Positions 23,977 to 32,249 of a stretch of 56,587 bases of DNA are shown here, one piece after another; within the stretch, counting starts at the first letter, position 1; every line of letters starts with the position of its first letter. The DNA is from an uncultured Bacteroidales bacterium (GTDB taxonomy: Bacteria; Bacteroidota; Bacteroidia; Bacteroidales; F082). The DNA is taken from contig CAJOCJ010000010.1 of NCBI GenBank assembly GCA_905236635.1, forward strand, positions 1 through 56,587, written 5' to 3'. Made by a program: the position numbers and the translations under genes. The notes under the pieces are model-generated. The model saw nothing but the letters and a program-made list of their open reading frames with translations. It searched no databases and was not told the origin of the DNA.

Positions 23977-24330
23977 ATGGATTTTAGTAAAAACAAGCCG
24001 ATATACCTGCAGATTTACGACCTGATATGCGAGCGTATCCTGAATGACGAGTTCAGGAGCGGCGACAGAGTCGTTTCGGTGAGGGAGCTTGGCATTGAGC
24101 TCGGCGTGAACCCCAACACCGTGATGAGGTCGTTCGAACGCCTGCAGAACAAGGGAATCATAGCTACAAAGCGTGGCATCGGCTTCTATGTTTGTGAAAA
24201 TGCCCGCGAGATGATTCTCGAAGAGCAGAAAACGGAGTTTCTGGAAACGGAAGTGCCAGAGTTTTTCAAGAAAATGGAAATGTATGGAATTTCTTTTGAA
24301 GATTTAATAAAGTTAAAAGATAATAGATAA
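23977..24330 (+). CDS. GntR family transcriptional regulator, YtrA subfamily
   Basis: 117 residues: an N-terminal winged helix (about 8-75; IYLQIYDLICERIL, RVVSVRELGIELGVNPNTVMRSFERLQNKGI) and only a short C-terminal helix region, the YtrA type without a metabolite-binding domain. Such proteins usually repress the ABC operon they sit in. Here it is the last gene, 2 bases behind the permease. Its final codons and stop lie inside a heptamer-period linker (AGTTAAA, AGATAAT, AGATAAA). Confidence 0.93.
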   Translation: MDFSKNKPIYLQIYDLICERILNDEFRSGDRVVSVRELGIELGVNPNTVMRSFERLQNKGIIATKRGIGFYVCENAREMILEEQKTEFLETEVPEFFKKMEMYGISFEDLIKLKDNR

Positions 24331-24345
24331 AAGTTAAAAGAAATG
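24311..24345. repeat. Heptamer-period linker joining GntR and M16 peptidase genes
   Basis: AGTTAAA, AGATAAT, AGATAAA, AGTTAAA, AGAAATG in register. The array covers the last codons and stop of the GntR gene and ends in the ATG of the peptidase gene. No separate promoter is visible, so the peptidase may be read from the ABC-operon promoter. Confidence 0.6.
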
Positions 24346-27198
24346 AAAAGATTATTATTAGTATTAGCTATCTTGTTGAGCGTCAACATTGCAAACGCTC
24401 AGCTGAAAGTCAAGACCACGACACTTGACAACGGATTGAAGGTGGTGATGTGCGAGGACCACAGCTCACCGCAGGCTTACGGCGCTGTTTATGTGCACGC
24501 CGGAAGCAAGAACGACCCTGCCGACGCTACAGGTATGGCTCACTATTTCGAGCATATCATGTTCAAAGGCACCGACCGCATCGGCACCATCAACTGGGAA
24601 GCCGAGAAGGTGTATCTCGACAGCATCGATATCATGTACGACAAGCTTCATGAGACCACCGACGCCGAGGCTCGTGCTGCTATACAAAAGAAAATCAACG
24701 AGTTATCAATCGCCTCAACCGACTACGCCATCCCGAACGAGGTCGACGTCATCCTCACCAAGATGGGCGGCACAGGTTTGAATGCAGGCACAGCTTACGA
24801 CCAGACGATGTATTTCAACGCCTTCCCGTCAAACCAGATTGAGAAATGGATGGACGTGTATGTGGAGCGCTTCCGCAACCCTGTGTTCCGTCTGTTCCAG
24901 AGCGAGCTTGAGACCGTATATGAAGAGAAGAACATGTACGGCGACGGTCCTATCAACGCCTTCCAAGAGTATATGTTCAAGAAAATCTTCGGCGATCATC
25001 CTTACGGCCGTCCTATCATCGGTCTGACAGAGCATCTGAAGAACCCTCAGACCAGCAAGATGCGCGAGTTCTACAACACCTATTATGTTGCTAACAACAT
25101 GACCCTTATCCTCGTTGGCGACTTCAACATCGACGAGATTGAGCCTATCGTGGCAAAGAAATTCGGCACATGGCGCAAAGGTGAACTCCCGAAACAGCCT
25201 GAATATACTTTGCCTGAATTCAATGGCGCCACTATCGATGAGGTGAGAATGACCCCAGTAAAAATTGGCGTTTTGGCATGGAAAGGTGTGAAGATTTCAG
25301 ATCCAGACTATCTGCCATTGTCGATAGCTTGCGAAGTGTTCACCAACGGCGAGACAGGTATCATGGACAAAGACATGCTCGAAGGCAACATCATGGCTGC
25401 CATGCTTATGCCATTGTCACTTGAAGACCACGGAGCCAACATCATCCTCTATATCCCAAAACTCGTGGGACAGTCGCACGAGGACGCCGAAAGCTATGTC
25501 TTCGCCAGCTTGAACAAACTGAAGAATGGTGAATTCAGCGACGACCTCTTCGAGGCTATCCGCACCAACATGCTGAAAGAACGCGAACGTGAATCAGAGA
25601 GCCTCGGCCGTCTTGCAAACCTCTTCCTTGAACTCGAGCAGCGCGGCATGACTTACGATGAGTATCTCTCTGAGACTGAACGTATTAAAACCATCACAAA
25701 AGACGAGATAGTTAACATCGCCAACAAATACTTCGGCGATGACTACCTCGACATTCGCTCGAAGATGGGATTCCCGGAGAAGGATAAAGTCGACAAACCG
25801 AACTGGAAACCTATCGAGGCCAAGAATACCGATGCCAAGTCGGAGTTCGCCAAGATGATCGAAGCAGAAGAAGTGCCGGCAGTGAAGCCACAGGTCATCG
25901 ACTTCAACAAGGATGTCAACATCACAAAGGTAAACGACTGTTACACAATGATTTCCACAAAGAATCCATATAACGACATCTTCACATTAAACATAATATT
26001 AAACTATGGAACCCTTGACGATCCCGACCTTGAGCGCGCTATGCAATACTGGAGCATGCAAGGCACCGAGAGCATGGATTTCGAACAGTTCAGCCTTGAG
26101 CTTCAGAAACTTGGTGCAGACCTTGCCATCTTCGCCGACGCAAGCACCAACACTATCCAGATTTCAGGTTTCGAGAAAGACCTGGACCGCATCTTGGAGC
26201 TCTGCGAAGAAAAACTCACAAGACCAGCCAATGACGAGAAAAAGATAAACATCATCGTACAAGAAGAACTCATGGCTGAGGAGACTTTGAAAGAAGACGC
26301 TTCAGAATGGGGCCAAGCGGTACGCCAATATGCACTTTACGGCGAGAAATCAAGCTATCTCAGCGAGACACCTATCAAGAAATGGAAGAAAAACAGTGGC
26401 GAGAACCTCCTCAACGAGGTCAAGACAGCCCACAACTACAGCGGCGTCATCGCATTTGTCGGAAACTTGAAAAATCAAGAGGTTATAGATGCATTGACAA
26501 AACACAACATCATCAAGTCGGATGCTGTTAAGGTCGAAAAGAAATTTAAAGCCGAGAACAACTTCACTGATAATCAGGTGTTTATCGCCCATAACAAGAA
26601 GTTCCGCCAGAGCAACATCTTCATGCATGTGCCGAGCGAGACCTTGAATGAGCACGACAAAGCCGTGGCACAGGTATTCAACAAATACTTCGGCACCGAT
26701 ATGTATTCAATTGTGTTCCAAGAAATTAGAGAGTTCCGTTCGCTGGGTTATACCGCCTATGGTTATTTCATGTCTGACTATCTCAACAGAAAGCCAGGAT
26801 TCCTATTCACCTTCCTCGGAACGCAGTCCGACAAGACCAACGACGGCATTGAGGCATTACGCGAACTCATCACCGACATGCCTGAACGTATGGAGAAGTT
26901 CAACGCCTCAAAAGACGCTTTGATATTGTCACGTGCCTCTGACTACATCGGTTTCAGACAGATGCCTATCAGCGTAAACAATTGGCTGGAGCAGGGCTAC
27001 AAAGAGGACCCACGTCAGAAGACAACTGACATCATCAAGAAGACCGAGTACAAAGACGTTTACGACTTCTACAAGAAGAACATCGCCGACCGTCCTATCA
27101 TCATCATGATGTCGGGCAACAAGAAACAGATCGACATGAAAGCTCTTGGTAAGTTTGGAACTGTCAAGGAGTTGAAGTACAAGGAAATCTTTAGATAA
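24343..27198 (+). CDS. M16 family zinc metallopeptidase (fused two-unit form)
   Basis: 951 residues, with signal peptide (MKRLLLVLAILLSVNIANA). Two M16 units are fused. The first carries the inverted zinc motif HxxEH at residues 67-71 (GMAHYFEHIMFKGT) and the downstream Glu in ELETVYEEKNMY. The second (from about 540) lacks the motif and is the usual inactive clamp half. The enzyme is expected to degrade peptides in the periplasm. Length fits fused bacterial M16 proteins. It directly follows the GntR gene across a heptamer linker, and its stop lies at the start of another such linker. Confidence 0.95.
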   Translation: MKRLLLVLAILLSVNIANAQLKVKTTTLDNGLKVVMCEDHSSPQAYGAVYVHAGSKNDPADATGMAHYFEHIMFKGTDRIGTINWEAEKVYLDSIDIMYDKLHETTDAEARAAIQKKINELSIASTDYAIPNEVDVILTKMGGTGLNAGTAYDQTMYFNAFPSNQIEKWMDVYVERFRNPVFRLFQSELETVYEEKNMYGDGPINAFQEYMFKKIFGDHPYGRPIIGLTEHLKNPQTSKMREFYNTYYVANNMTLILVGDFNIDEIEPIVAKKFGTWRKGELPKQPEYTLPEFNGATIDEVRMTPVKIGVLAWKGVKISDPDYLPLSIACEVFTNGETGIMDKDMLEGNIMAAMLMPLSLEDHGANIILYIPKLVGQSHEDAESYVFASLNKLKNGEFSDDLFEAIRTNMLKERERESESLGRLANLFLELEQRGMTYDEYLSETERIKTITKDEIVNIANKYFGDDYLDIRSKMGFPEKDKVDKPNWKPIEAKNTDAKSEFAKMIEAEEVPAVKPQVIDFNKDVNITKVNDCYTMISTKNPYNDIFTLNIILNYGTLDDPDLERAMQYWSMQGTESMDFEQFSLELQKLGADLAIFADASTNTIQISGFEKDLDRILELCEEKLTRPANDEKKINIIVQEELMAEETLKEDASEWGQAVRQYALYGEKSSYLSETPIKKWKKNSGENLLNEVKTAHNYSGVIAFVGNLKNQEVIDALTKHNIIKSDAVKVEKKFKAENNFTDNQVFIAHNKKFRQSNIFMHVPSETLNEHDKAVAQVFNKYFGTDMYSIVFQEIREFRSLGYTAYGYFMSDYLNRKPGFLFTFLGTQSDKTNDGIEALRELITDMPERMEKFNASKDALILSRASDYIGFRQMPISVNNWLEQGYKEDPRQKTTDIIKKTEYKDVYDFYKKNIADRPIIIMMSGNKKQIDMKALGKFGTVKELKYKEIFR

Positions 27199-27227
27199 AA
27201 GATAATAGATAATAGATAAAAGTTAAA
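27193..27227. repeat. Heptamer-period linker after the M16 peptidase gene
   Basis: AGATAAA, AGATAAT, AGATAAT, AGATAAA, AGTTAAA in exact register. The stop codon of the peptidase gene is in the first unit. The last unit forms one arm of the hairpin at 27221-27269. Confidence 0.7.
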
Positions 27228-27269
27228 AGAGCGCGAAGCGACGTATTTATCCTTTGCGTTCTTTTAACT
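27221..27269. terminator. Long hairpin between converging M16 and recN genes
   Basis: AGTTAAAAGAGCGCGAAG (27221-27238) pairs with CTTTGCGTTCTTTTAACT (27252-27269): an 18-bp stem with two G-T pairs and a 13-base loop. The right arm includes the recN stop codon. It lacks a proper T-run, but its place between converging genes and AT-rich outer stem fit a two-way terminator. Confidence 0.55.
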
Positions 27270-28919
27270 CTTAATAAGTACCTCGGCGGCACGGATTGCT
27301 TCCGGGGTTATTTTATCGTTGGAAAGCATCTTTGCGATTTCCGTAACACGCTCATCGTGAGACAACAATCTTATGCATGAGCGTGATTTTTGTTCGCTCT
27401 CGTCCTTATACACAAAGAAATGGTTCTTGGCTTTTGATGCGATCTGTGGCAGATGCGTAATAGAGATAATCTGCAGGCTCTCCCCCATTTTCTGCATAAT
27501 GTCGCCCAATTTTGACGCCACCTCGCCGGAGACGCCTGTATCTATCTCATCGAAAATCAAAGTGGGGATATAGTTGCTCTCGGCCGCCACCGCCTTGATA
27601 GCCAGCATCAGACGTGAGAGTTCGCCACCAGAAGCCACGCGGCTCATATCATCGGGTTTCACGCCCTTGTTAGCCGAGAACATGAAACGAACCTTATCCT
27701 TGCCTGTCTCCGAAAACTCAGTATTATCTGAAATTGCAATCTCGAAAACAGCATGAGGCATCTTCAGCTGCTTCAATATCTCTGTCACCGATTTCTCGAA
27801 CGACACCTTTACTTTTTTACGTTTAACCGACAGATTATCAGCAAGTTGCGCTAGCTCTTTCTCGCATTCCTTGAATTCCTGTTCTTTCTTGGCGATCTGT
27901 TCGTCAATATTAGCAAAGGCACCCACTTTTTGTTGAAGTTCTTCCCTAATCCTCAGCAAATCCTCGTAATTCTGAACGTGATGTTTCAACATCAATCGCT
28001 GGATAAGGTCAAAACGTTCTTGTATCTCACTCAAAGATTCAGCGTCAAATTGGGTGCTATCTTGAAGAGAATCAAGGTCTTGCGCTATGTCTTTAAGTTC
28101 TATTTTGGTCGATTCAAGTCGCTCAAGATATTGCTCCGCCTCCGGAATATATCTTCTCAAACGCTCCACAGTGGATTTCAATTCGTTAAGCTGGTTGAGA
28201 ATCGAGATTTCCGAATCCTGTAACAGATTGGTCGACTGGGCAAGCAATGTCTTCACCTCCTCAGCGTTTTCAAGGAGTTCGAGCCGTTGACTCACTTCTT
28301 CATACTCGCCATCCTGCAAGTCAGCCTTCACCAGTTCGTCAAGTTGGAATGCCAGAAAATCGTTTTCAGCAACATTTTTCTGTGACATCTCGCGAAGCGA
28401 TTTCAATTCATTTCTTAAAGAAACAAATTTATGATAAACTTGTTGATAATCAAGTAGTAACAGAGTATTATCAGCAGCGTCGTCGACAATTTTCAGCTGG
28501 AAATCGGCATTAGTCAGCAGCAGCGAATCGTGTTGTGAATGGATGTCAACCAGTTGGTTACCAAGTTCTTTCAACTGCTGGGCTGTTACAGGCGTGTCGT
28601 TAATGAAAGCTCTGGATTTCTTTGTAGGCGTCAGTTCACGACGTAAGATCAGCTCTTCATCAAAGTCAAGGTCGTTTTCTTCAAAGAATGATTTAAATCT
28701 CTCATTATCAACGACAAACGTCGCTTCCACGGTACATTTCTTCGACTCATCGAGCATAATGCTTGAGTCGGAACGCTCACCGAGGACGAAGCCTAAAGCG
28801 CCAAGTAATATTGATTTTCCTGCTCCAGTCTCGCCGGTAATAGCGCTAAACCCATCATCGAACGATATTGACAATGAATCGATTAGGGCGTAGTTACCGA
28901 TAGCGAGATGTTTCAGCAT
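27264..28919 (-). CDS. recN: DNA repair protein RecN
   Basis: 551 residues, SMC-like. Walker A ITGETGAGKSILLG (about 27-40) stands in the N-terminal head, a long coiled coil spans about 150-380, and the C-terminal head has the signature RVASGGELSRLMLAIK (about 420-435) and Walker B LIFDEIDTGVSGE. RecN acts in double-strand-break repair by holding DNA ends or sister chromatids. Length and motifs are normal. It is the last gene of the bamD-rpoZ-coaBC-DUF4835-recN transcript and starts 3 bases after the DUF4835 stop. Confidence 0.97.
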   Translation of the reverse strand: MLKHLAIGNYALIDSLSISFDDGFSAITGETGAGKSILLGALGFVLGERSDSSIMLDESKKCTVEATFVVDNERFKSFFEENDLDFDEELILRRELTPTKKSRAFINDTPVTAQQLKELGNQLVDIHSQHDSLLLTNADFQLKIVDDAADNTLLLLDYQQVYHKFVSLRNELKSLREMSQKNVAENDFLAFQLDELVKADLQDGEYEEVSQRLELLENAEEVKTLLAQSTNLLQDSEISILNQLNELKSTVERLRRYIPEAEQYLERLESTKIELKDIAQDLDSLQDSTQFDAESLSEIQERFDLIQRLMLKHHVQNYEDLLRIREELQQKVGAFANIDEQIAKKEQEFKECEKELAQLADNLSVKRKKVKVSFEKSVTEILKQLKMPHAVFEIAISDNTEFSETGKDKVRFMFSANKGVKPDDMSRVASGGELSRLMLAIKAVAAESNYIPTLIFDEIDTGVSGEVASKLGDIMQKMGESLQIISITHLPQIASKAKNHFFVYKDESEQKSRSCIRLLSHDERVTEIAKMLSNDKITPEAIRAAEVLIKS

Positions 28920-28922
28920 TGC

Positions 28923-29834
28923 TTAGAGTTTCGGTTTGGCGGTCAGCAGTTGCTCGTACTCCTCGGAATGTGTCGGGTCAAGTTCACGGAAGATATTGAC
29001 AGCTTTGGTACGTTCCTGCTGAGGTCCTTCTGAATAGACGTTTTTCCATTCGTCGCGTTTGGTGTCGTTGAGTATCTGAAGGAAATACAGATTAGGCTTG
29101 CTGCTATACACAGCTTTCACATAATCGAGCGATTTCGTCATATTGGCACGCCCTTCATCGACCTTGCCACTCCCCATCACATCAAGTCCAAGTCTATGAT
29201 ACTCATACATATACTGACGAAGCGGGCGATAAGCCGTGTTGGTGAAGTTCTCGAGCAGCCAATAGCGGTTACGATAGCTGTCGAAGGCTTTCCATCCTGC
29301 CTCGGTGGAGCTCTGAGCCTGTGTCACAATCTGGTCGGCCACCTGATACATCGGGTCTCCGCCATAAAGTCCGAATGTGTCGAAATACAATCCGAGTCCG
29401 TAATAAGCATAAAACGCCAACATTGAGGTGAGGTTCGACAAGAATGCGTTCTCATTGAAATCGAGCGGTTCCGACTCCATGTATGTGAAGTTGAAGTCGG
29501 TGTCGACGTAATTCAATATCGGCGAGTTGTAATTAGACTTATACACCGGACGGCGAAAAGCGATGTTCAATTCACTCGAAATATGGTTACCCTCGCGGTC
29601 TTTCACCACTATAACCATTGATCCTTCGATACGTTCATGCTCTTCAAATCTGATGTTTGTCCAAGCGCGGTTGTTCATGAAATTCATCACCGCCTCTTGC
29701 AGCGCCTCATAGATACGTTGGTCGGTACCTGCCACCTGTCTCGTGTTGACTGTCACCTGGATATTAAACTCCTGGGCGCTCATCTGCGACAGGAAACAGA
29801 GTAAAAACAATATCGGAAGGATTATTTTTTTCAT
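28923..29834 (-). CDS. DUF4835 family protein
   Basis: 303 residues with a signal peptide (MKKIILPILFLLCFLSQMSA). The mature part is predicted globular and periplasmic or surface exposed, with FNIQVTVNTRQVAGTDQRIY at its start and a DPTHSEEYEQLL tail. It corresponds to the Bacteroidota-specific DUF4835 family, whose genes usually lie between coaBC and recN as here. No function is established. Gaps of 5 bases to coaBC and 3 to recN indicate one transcript. Confidence 0.85.
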   Translation of the reverse strand: MKKIILPILFLLCFLSQMSAQEFNIQVTVNTRQVAGTDQRIYEALQEAVMNFMNNRAWTNIRFEEHERIEGSMVIVVKDREGNHISSELNIAFRRPVYKSNYNSPILNYVDTDFNFTYMESEPLDFNENAFLSNLTSMLAFYAYYGLGLYFDTFGLYGGDPMYQVADQIVTQAQSSTEAGWKAFDSYRNRYWLLENFTNTAYRPLRQYMYEYHRLGLDVMGSGKVDEGRANMTKSLDYVKAVYSSKPNLYFLQILNDTKRDEWKNVYSEGPQQERTKAVNIFRELDPTHSEEYEQLLTAKPKL

Positions 29835-29839
29835 AATAA

Positions 29840-31045
29840 TTATTTTGCAACTAATTGATAAACAGCGTTTAACACATCTTTAGCCACCTCGCTCTTCGGT
29901 TTGAGCTCATAGGCGGTTATCTTATCGTCTTTAGTGATGATGTTCACCTTGTTGGTCTTCGTCTTGAATCCCACGCCAGCCTCATTCATCGTGTTTAGAA
30001 CGATCATGTCGAGGTTTTTAGTGTGCAGTTTCTTCTTCGCGTTCTCAATGCCGTTCTCCGTCTCGAGTGCGAATCCCACTAGTATCTGGTTGTTTTTCTT
30101 GTTCTCGCCTAAGGTCTTGAGGATATCCTCCGTCTTGACGAGCTTCAGTGTCATCGTGTCCTTTCCAGGTTCTTTCTTGATTTTCTGGTTTGCCGCCTCT
30201 TCCGGACGGAAGTCAGCGACGGCTGCACTCAATACTGCGATGTCGGCTTTCTTGAATGCTGCTGTCGTGGCGTTGAACATCTCTTTCGCCGATGTCACCG
30301 GAATCACTTGTATATTGCTTCTCTCCGGGCGTATCGACGACGGTCCGAGCACCAGCGACACGTCGGCACCCTGGTCGGCGAAGGCACGCGCTATCTCTAT
30401 ACCCATAAGACCCGAGCTGTGGTTGCCGATGAAACGGACAGGGTCGATGGCTTCGTATGTCGGCCCCGCTGTCACCACCACTTTCTTGCCTGCGAAACGT
30501 TGTTCATTTTGGAAATATTCCTTGATGCGGTTGTATATCTCCTGTGGTTCTTCCATCCTGCCCTCCCCACAGAGCCCCGACGCCAGCTCACCCGATGCCG
30601 GCGCTATGAAACGGTATCCGCGACTGATGAGCGTGCGGATGTTTTCCTGTGTGGCAGGGTGTTTGTACATGTCGAGGTCCATCGCCGGAGCGAACATTAT
30701 CGGGCATTTCGCCGACAGACACACCGTGAGGAGGTAGTTGTCGGCAGCGCCCATCGCCATCTTGGCTATGGTGTTGGCCGAGGCAGGAGCTATCACGAAG
30801 AGGTCGGCCCACAGACCAAGCTCCACGTGACTGTTCCACTTGCCTGTCTCAGGGTCGAAGCCCTTCGATAAAACGGGCAAACCACTCAGCGTTGCTAACG
30901 TGAGTGGTGTTACGAAATCTTTTGCCGCATCGGTCATCACGACCTGAACCTCATGTCCATCCTTCTTCAGGAGTCGAACCAGAAGGGGAATCTTGTAGGC
31001 GGCAATGCTTCCAGTAATCCCGATCAGAATCTTTTTAGAAGTCAC
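29840..31045 (-). CDS. coaBC: Bifunctional phosphopantothenoylcysteine decarboxylase/synthase
   Basis: 401 residues. The N-terminal flavoprotein decarboxylase (CoaC, about 1-180) has ITGSIAAYK, the His-containing segment WNSHVELGLWADL and APASANTIAKMA. The C-terminal synthetase (CoaB, about 185-401) begins VVVTAGPTYEAIDPVRFIGNHSSG. Together they turn 4'-phosphopantothenate and cysteine into 4'-phosphopantetheine on the way to CoA. The start is a GTG that lies inside the end of rpoZ (11-base overlap), a strong sign of coupling. Confidence 0.96.
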   Translation of the reverse strand: MTSKKILIGITGSIAAYKIPLLVRLLKKDGHEVQVVMTDAAKDFVTPLTLATLSGLPVLSKGFDPETGKWNSHVELGLWADLFVIAPASANTIAKMAMGAADNYLLTVCLSAKCPIMFAPAMDLDMYKHPATQENIRTLISRGYRFIAPASGELASGLCGEGRMEEPQEIYNRIKEYFQNEQRFAGKKVVVTAGPTYEAIDPVRFIGNHSSGLMGIEIARAFADQGADVSLVLGPSSIRPERSNIQVIPVTSAKEMFNATTAAFKKADIAVLSAAVADFRPEEAANQKIKKEPGKDTMTLKLVKTEDILKTLGENKKNNQILVGFALETENGIENAKKKLHTKNLDMIVLNTMNEAGVGFKTKTNKVNIITKDDKITAYELKPKSEVAKDVLNAVYQLVAK

Positions 31046-31373
31046 CTTCGTTCTGCTTGTTAGGATTACGATAGTAAAGCTTGTCGTTCAAGAACTCGTC
31101 GATGGCGATAAGTGTAGGCTTCGGCAGTCTCTCATAGAACTTTGCCACCTCGATCTGTTCCTTGTTCTCGAAAACTTCCTCAAGAGAATCGTTCTGTGAA
31201 GCGAACTCCTCAATCTTCTTGTTGAGCTCCTGCTTCTCTTCTGTTGCTATCTGGTTTGCTCTCTTGGCAAGGATGGCAACGGTTTCGTAGATATTACCTG
31301 TTCCAACATAGAACTGGTCTTTCTGACGTGTGATTGCGGTTGTTTCCGTCTTAACTTTTCTGAAATCTATCAT
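31035..31373 (-). CDS. rpoZ: RNA polymerase omega subunit (Rpb6-like, Bacteroidota type)
   Basis: 112 residues. It starts MIDFRKVKTETTAITR and contains TGNIYETVAILAKRANQIA (about residues 26-44), the omega/Rpb6 helix that clasps the beta' C-terminus. A charged linker and the Bacteroidota tail (PTLIAIDEFLNDKLYYRNP) follow. Position between bamD and coaBC is the conserved one in this phylum. The gene begins one base after the bamD stop and overlaps coaBC. Confidence 0.88.
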   Translation of the reverse strand: MIDFRKVKTETTAITRQKDQFYVGTGNIYETVAILAKRANQIATEEKQELNKKIEEFASQNDSLEEVFENKEQIEVAKFYERLPKPTLIAIDEFLNDKLYYRNPNKQNEGDF

Positions 31374-31374
31374 T

Positions 31375-32184
31375 TTATTTATTCGATTTGTATTGTTCTA
31401 ATTTCTCTCTGATTTTCTTAACAGTAGGCTCCAGTTTTTCGATATATTCGCTATCCGGGAAGACATAACAGAGTGTGTTATATTTCTCCAATGCCAGCTC
31501 ATAACGCTCACGCTGTTTCGACTTGACACTGTTTTCGGCGTAACGATAATAGTTGATAACCATGTTGTTAAGGATCTCCTCACGATATTTCGTTGCCGGA
31601 TAATCTTTCAAAAACGCCTCGTAACTGGTGATTGCGGCCTGATATTCCTCCATCTTGAAATATAGCCTGCAGATGTCGTAATCCTTATCCTCCAGCTTTG
31701 TACGAAGAGTGTCGATGCGTGCATTAGCCTCTGCCACCCTCGGACTTTGCGGATAGACATCGGTAAAAGTCTGAAACTCTTTTATCGCGGTGTAGGTATC
31801 CGACTGGTCGAGACTTGTCTTCGGCGAGATGATATAATAACACATCGCGCTCTTAAACATGGCATCTTCGGCATTTACCGAAAGAGGATAACGCGTCACG
31901 AAACGTTTGTAATAGCTGCTTGCGATGTAATAGTCCTTCTTATTGTAATAGCATTCCGCAGTGAGATAAGAGATCGTCTCACCTTCTGGCTTGGTGCGGT
32001 AATACGCCTGCATCACGTCGAAGAGCTGTAAGGCACGGTCATAATTCTTCTTTTCATAATATTCCAAGGCGGCCTTATACTTCGCCTCGTTGTCCGTTCC
32101 TTTCAGCAACTTCTTGTATTTACTGCACGAAACGCACAGCATCAGACATACAAGCACCGATAAGAAAAACCTATTTTTAAGCAT
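31375..32184 (-). CDS. bamD: Outer membrane assembly lipoprotein BamD
   Basis: 269 residues with a lipoprotein signal (MLKNRFFLSVLVCLMLCVSC, lipidated Cys at about 20). Five TPR-type helix pairs follow (YYEKKNYDRALQLFDVMQAYYR, YPLSVNAEDAMFKSAMCYY, YPQSPRVAEANARIDTLR), the normal BamD form. It is the lipoprotein partner of BamA in outer membrane protein insertion. It heads the rpoZ-coaBC-DUF4835-recN transcript. Its -7 promoter element ends only 4 bases before the ATG. Confidence 0.92.
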   Translation of the reverse strand: MLKNRFFLSVLVCLMLCVSCSKYKKLLKGTDNEAKYKAALEYYEKKNYDRALQLFDVMQAYYRTKPEGETISYLTAECYYNKKDYYIASSYYKRFVTRYPLSVNAEDAMFKSAMCYYIISPKTSLDQSDTYTAIKEFQTFTDVYPQSPRVAEANARIDTLRTKLEDKDYDICRLYFKMEEYQAAITSYEAFLKDYPATKYREEILNNMVINYYRYAENSVKSKQRERYELALEKYNTLCYVFPDSEYIEKLEPTVKKIREKLEQYKSNK

Positions 32185-32188
32185 GCTG

Positions 32189-32196
32189 CAAAATTA
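32189..32196 (-). promoter_or_regulatory. -7 promoter element for the bamD operon (near-leaderless)
   Basis: TAATTTTG on the minus strand ends 4 bases before the bamD ATG, the same spacing as at the EamA gene (14113-14120). The mRNA should have almost no 5' leader. Confidence 0.6.
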
Positions 32197-32249
32197 CTAT
32201 TTTTTTAGCTATCTCTAAACGTCTTTTCAAAGAAAATTATTGTGGATTA

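Noticed and set aside
30308-30871. 187-codon plus-strand frame opposite coaBC
   Set aside because: Shadow of coaBC; no promoter, no recognisable motif.
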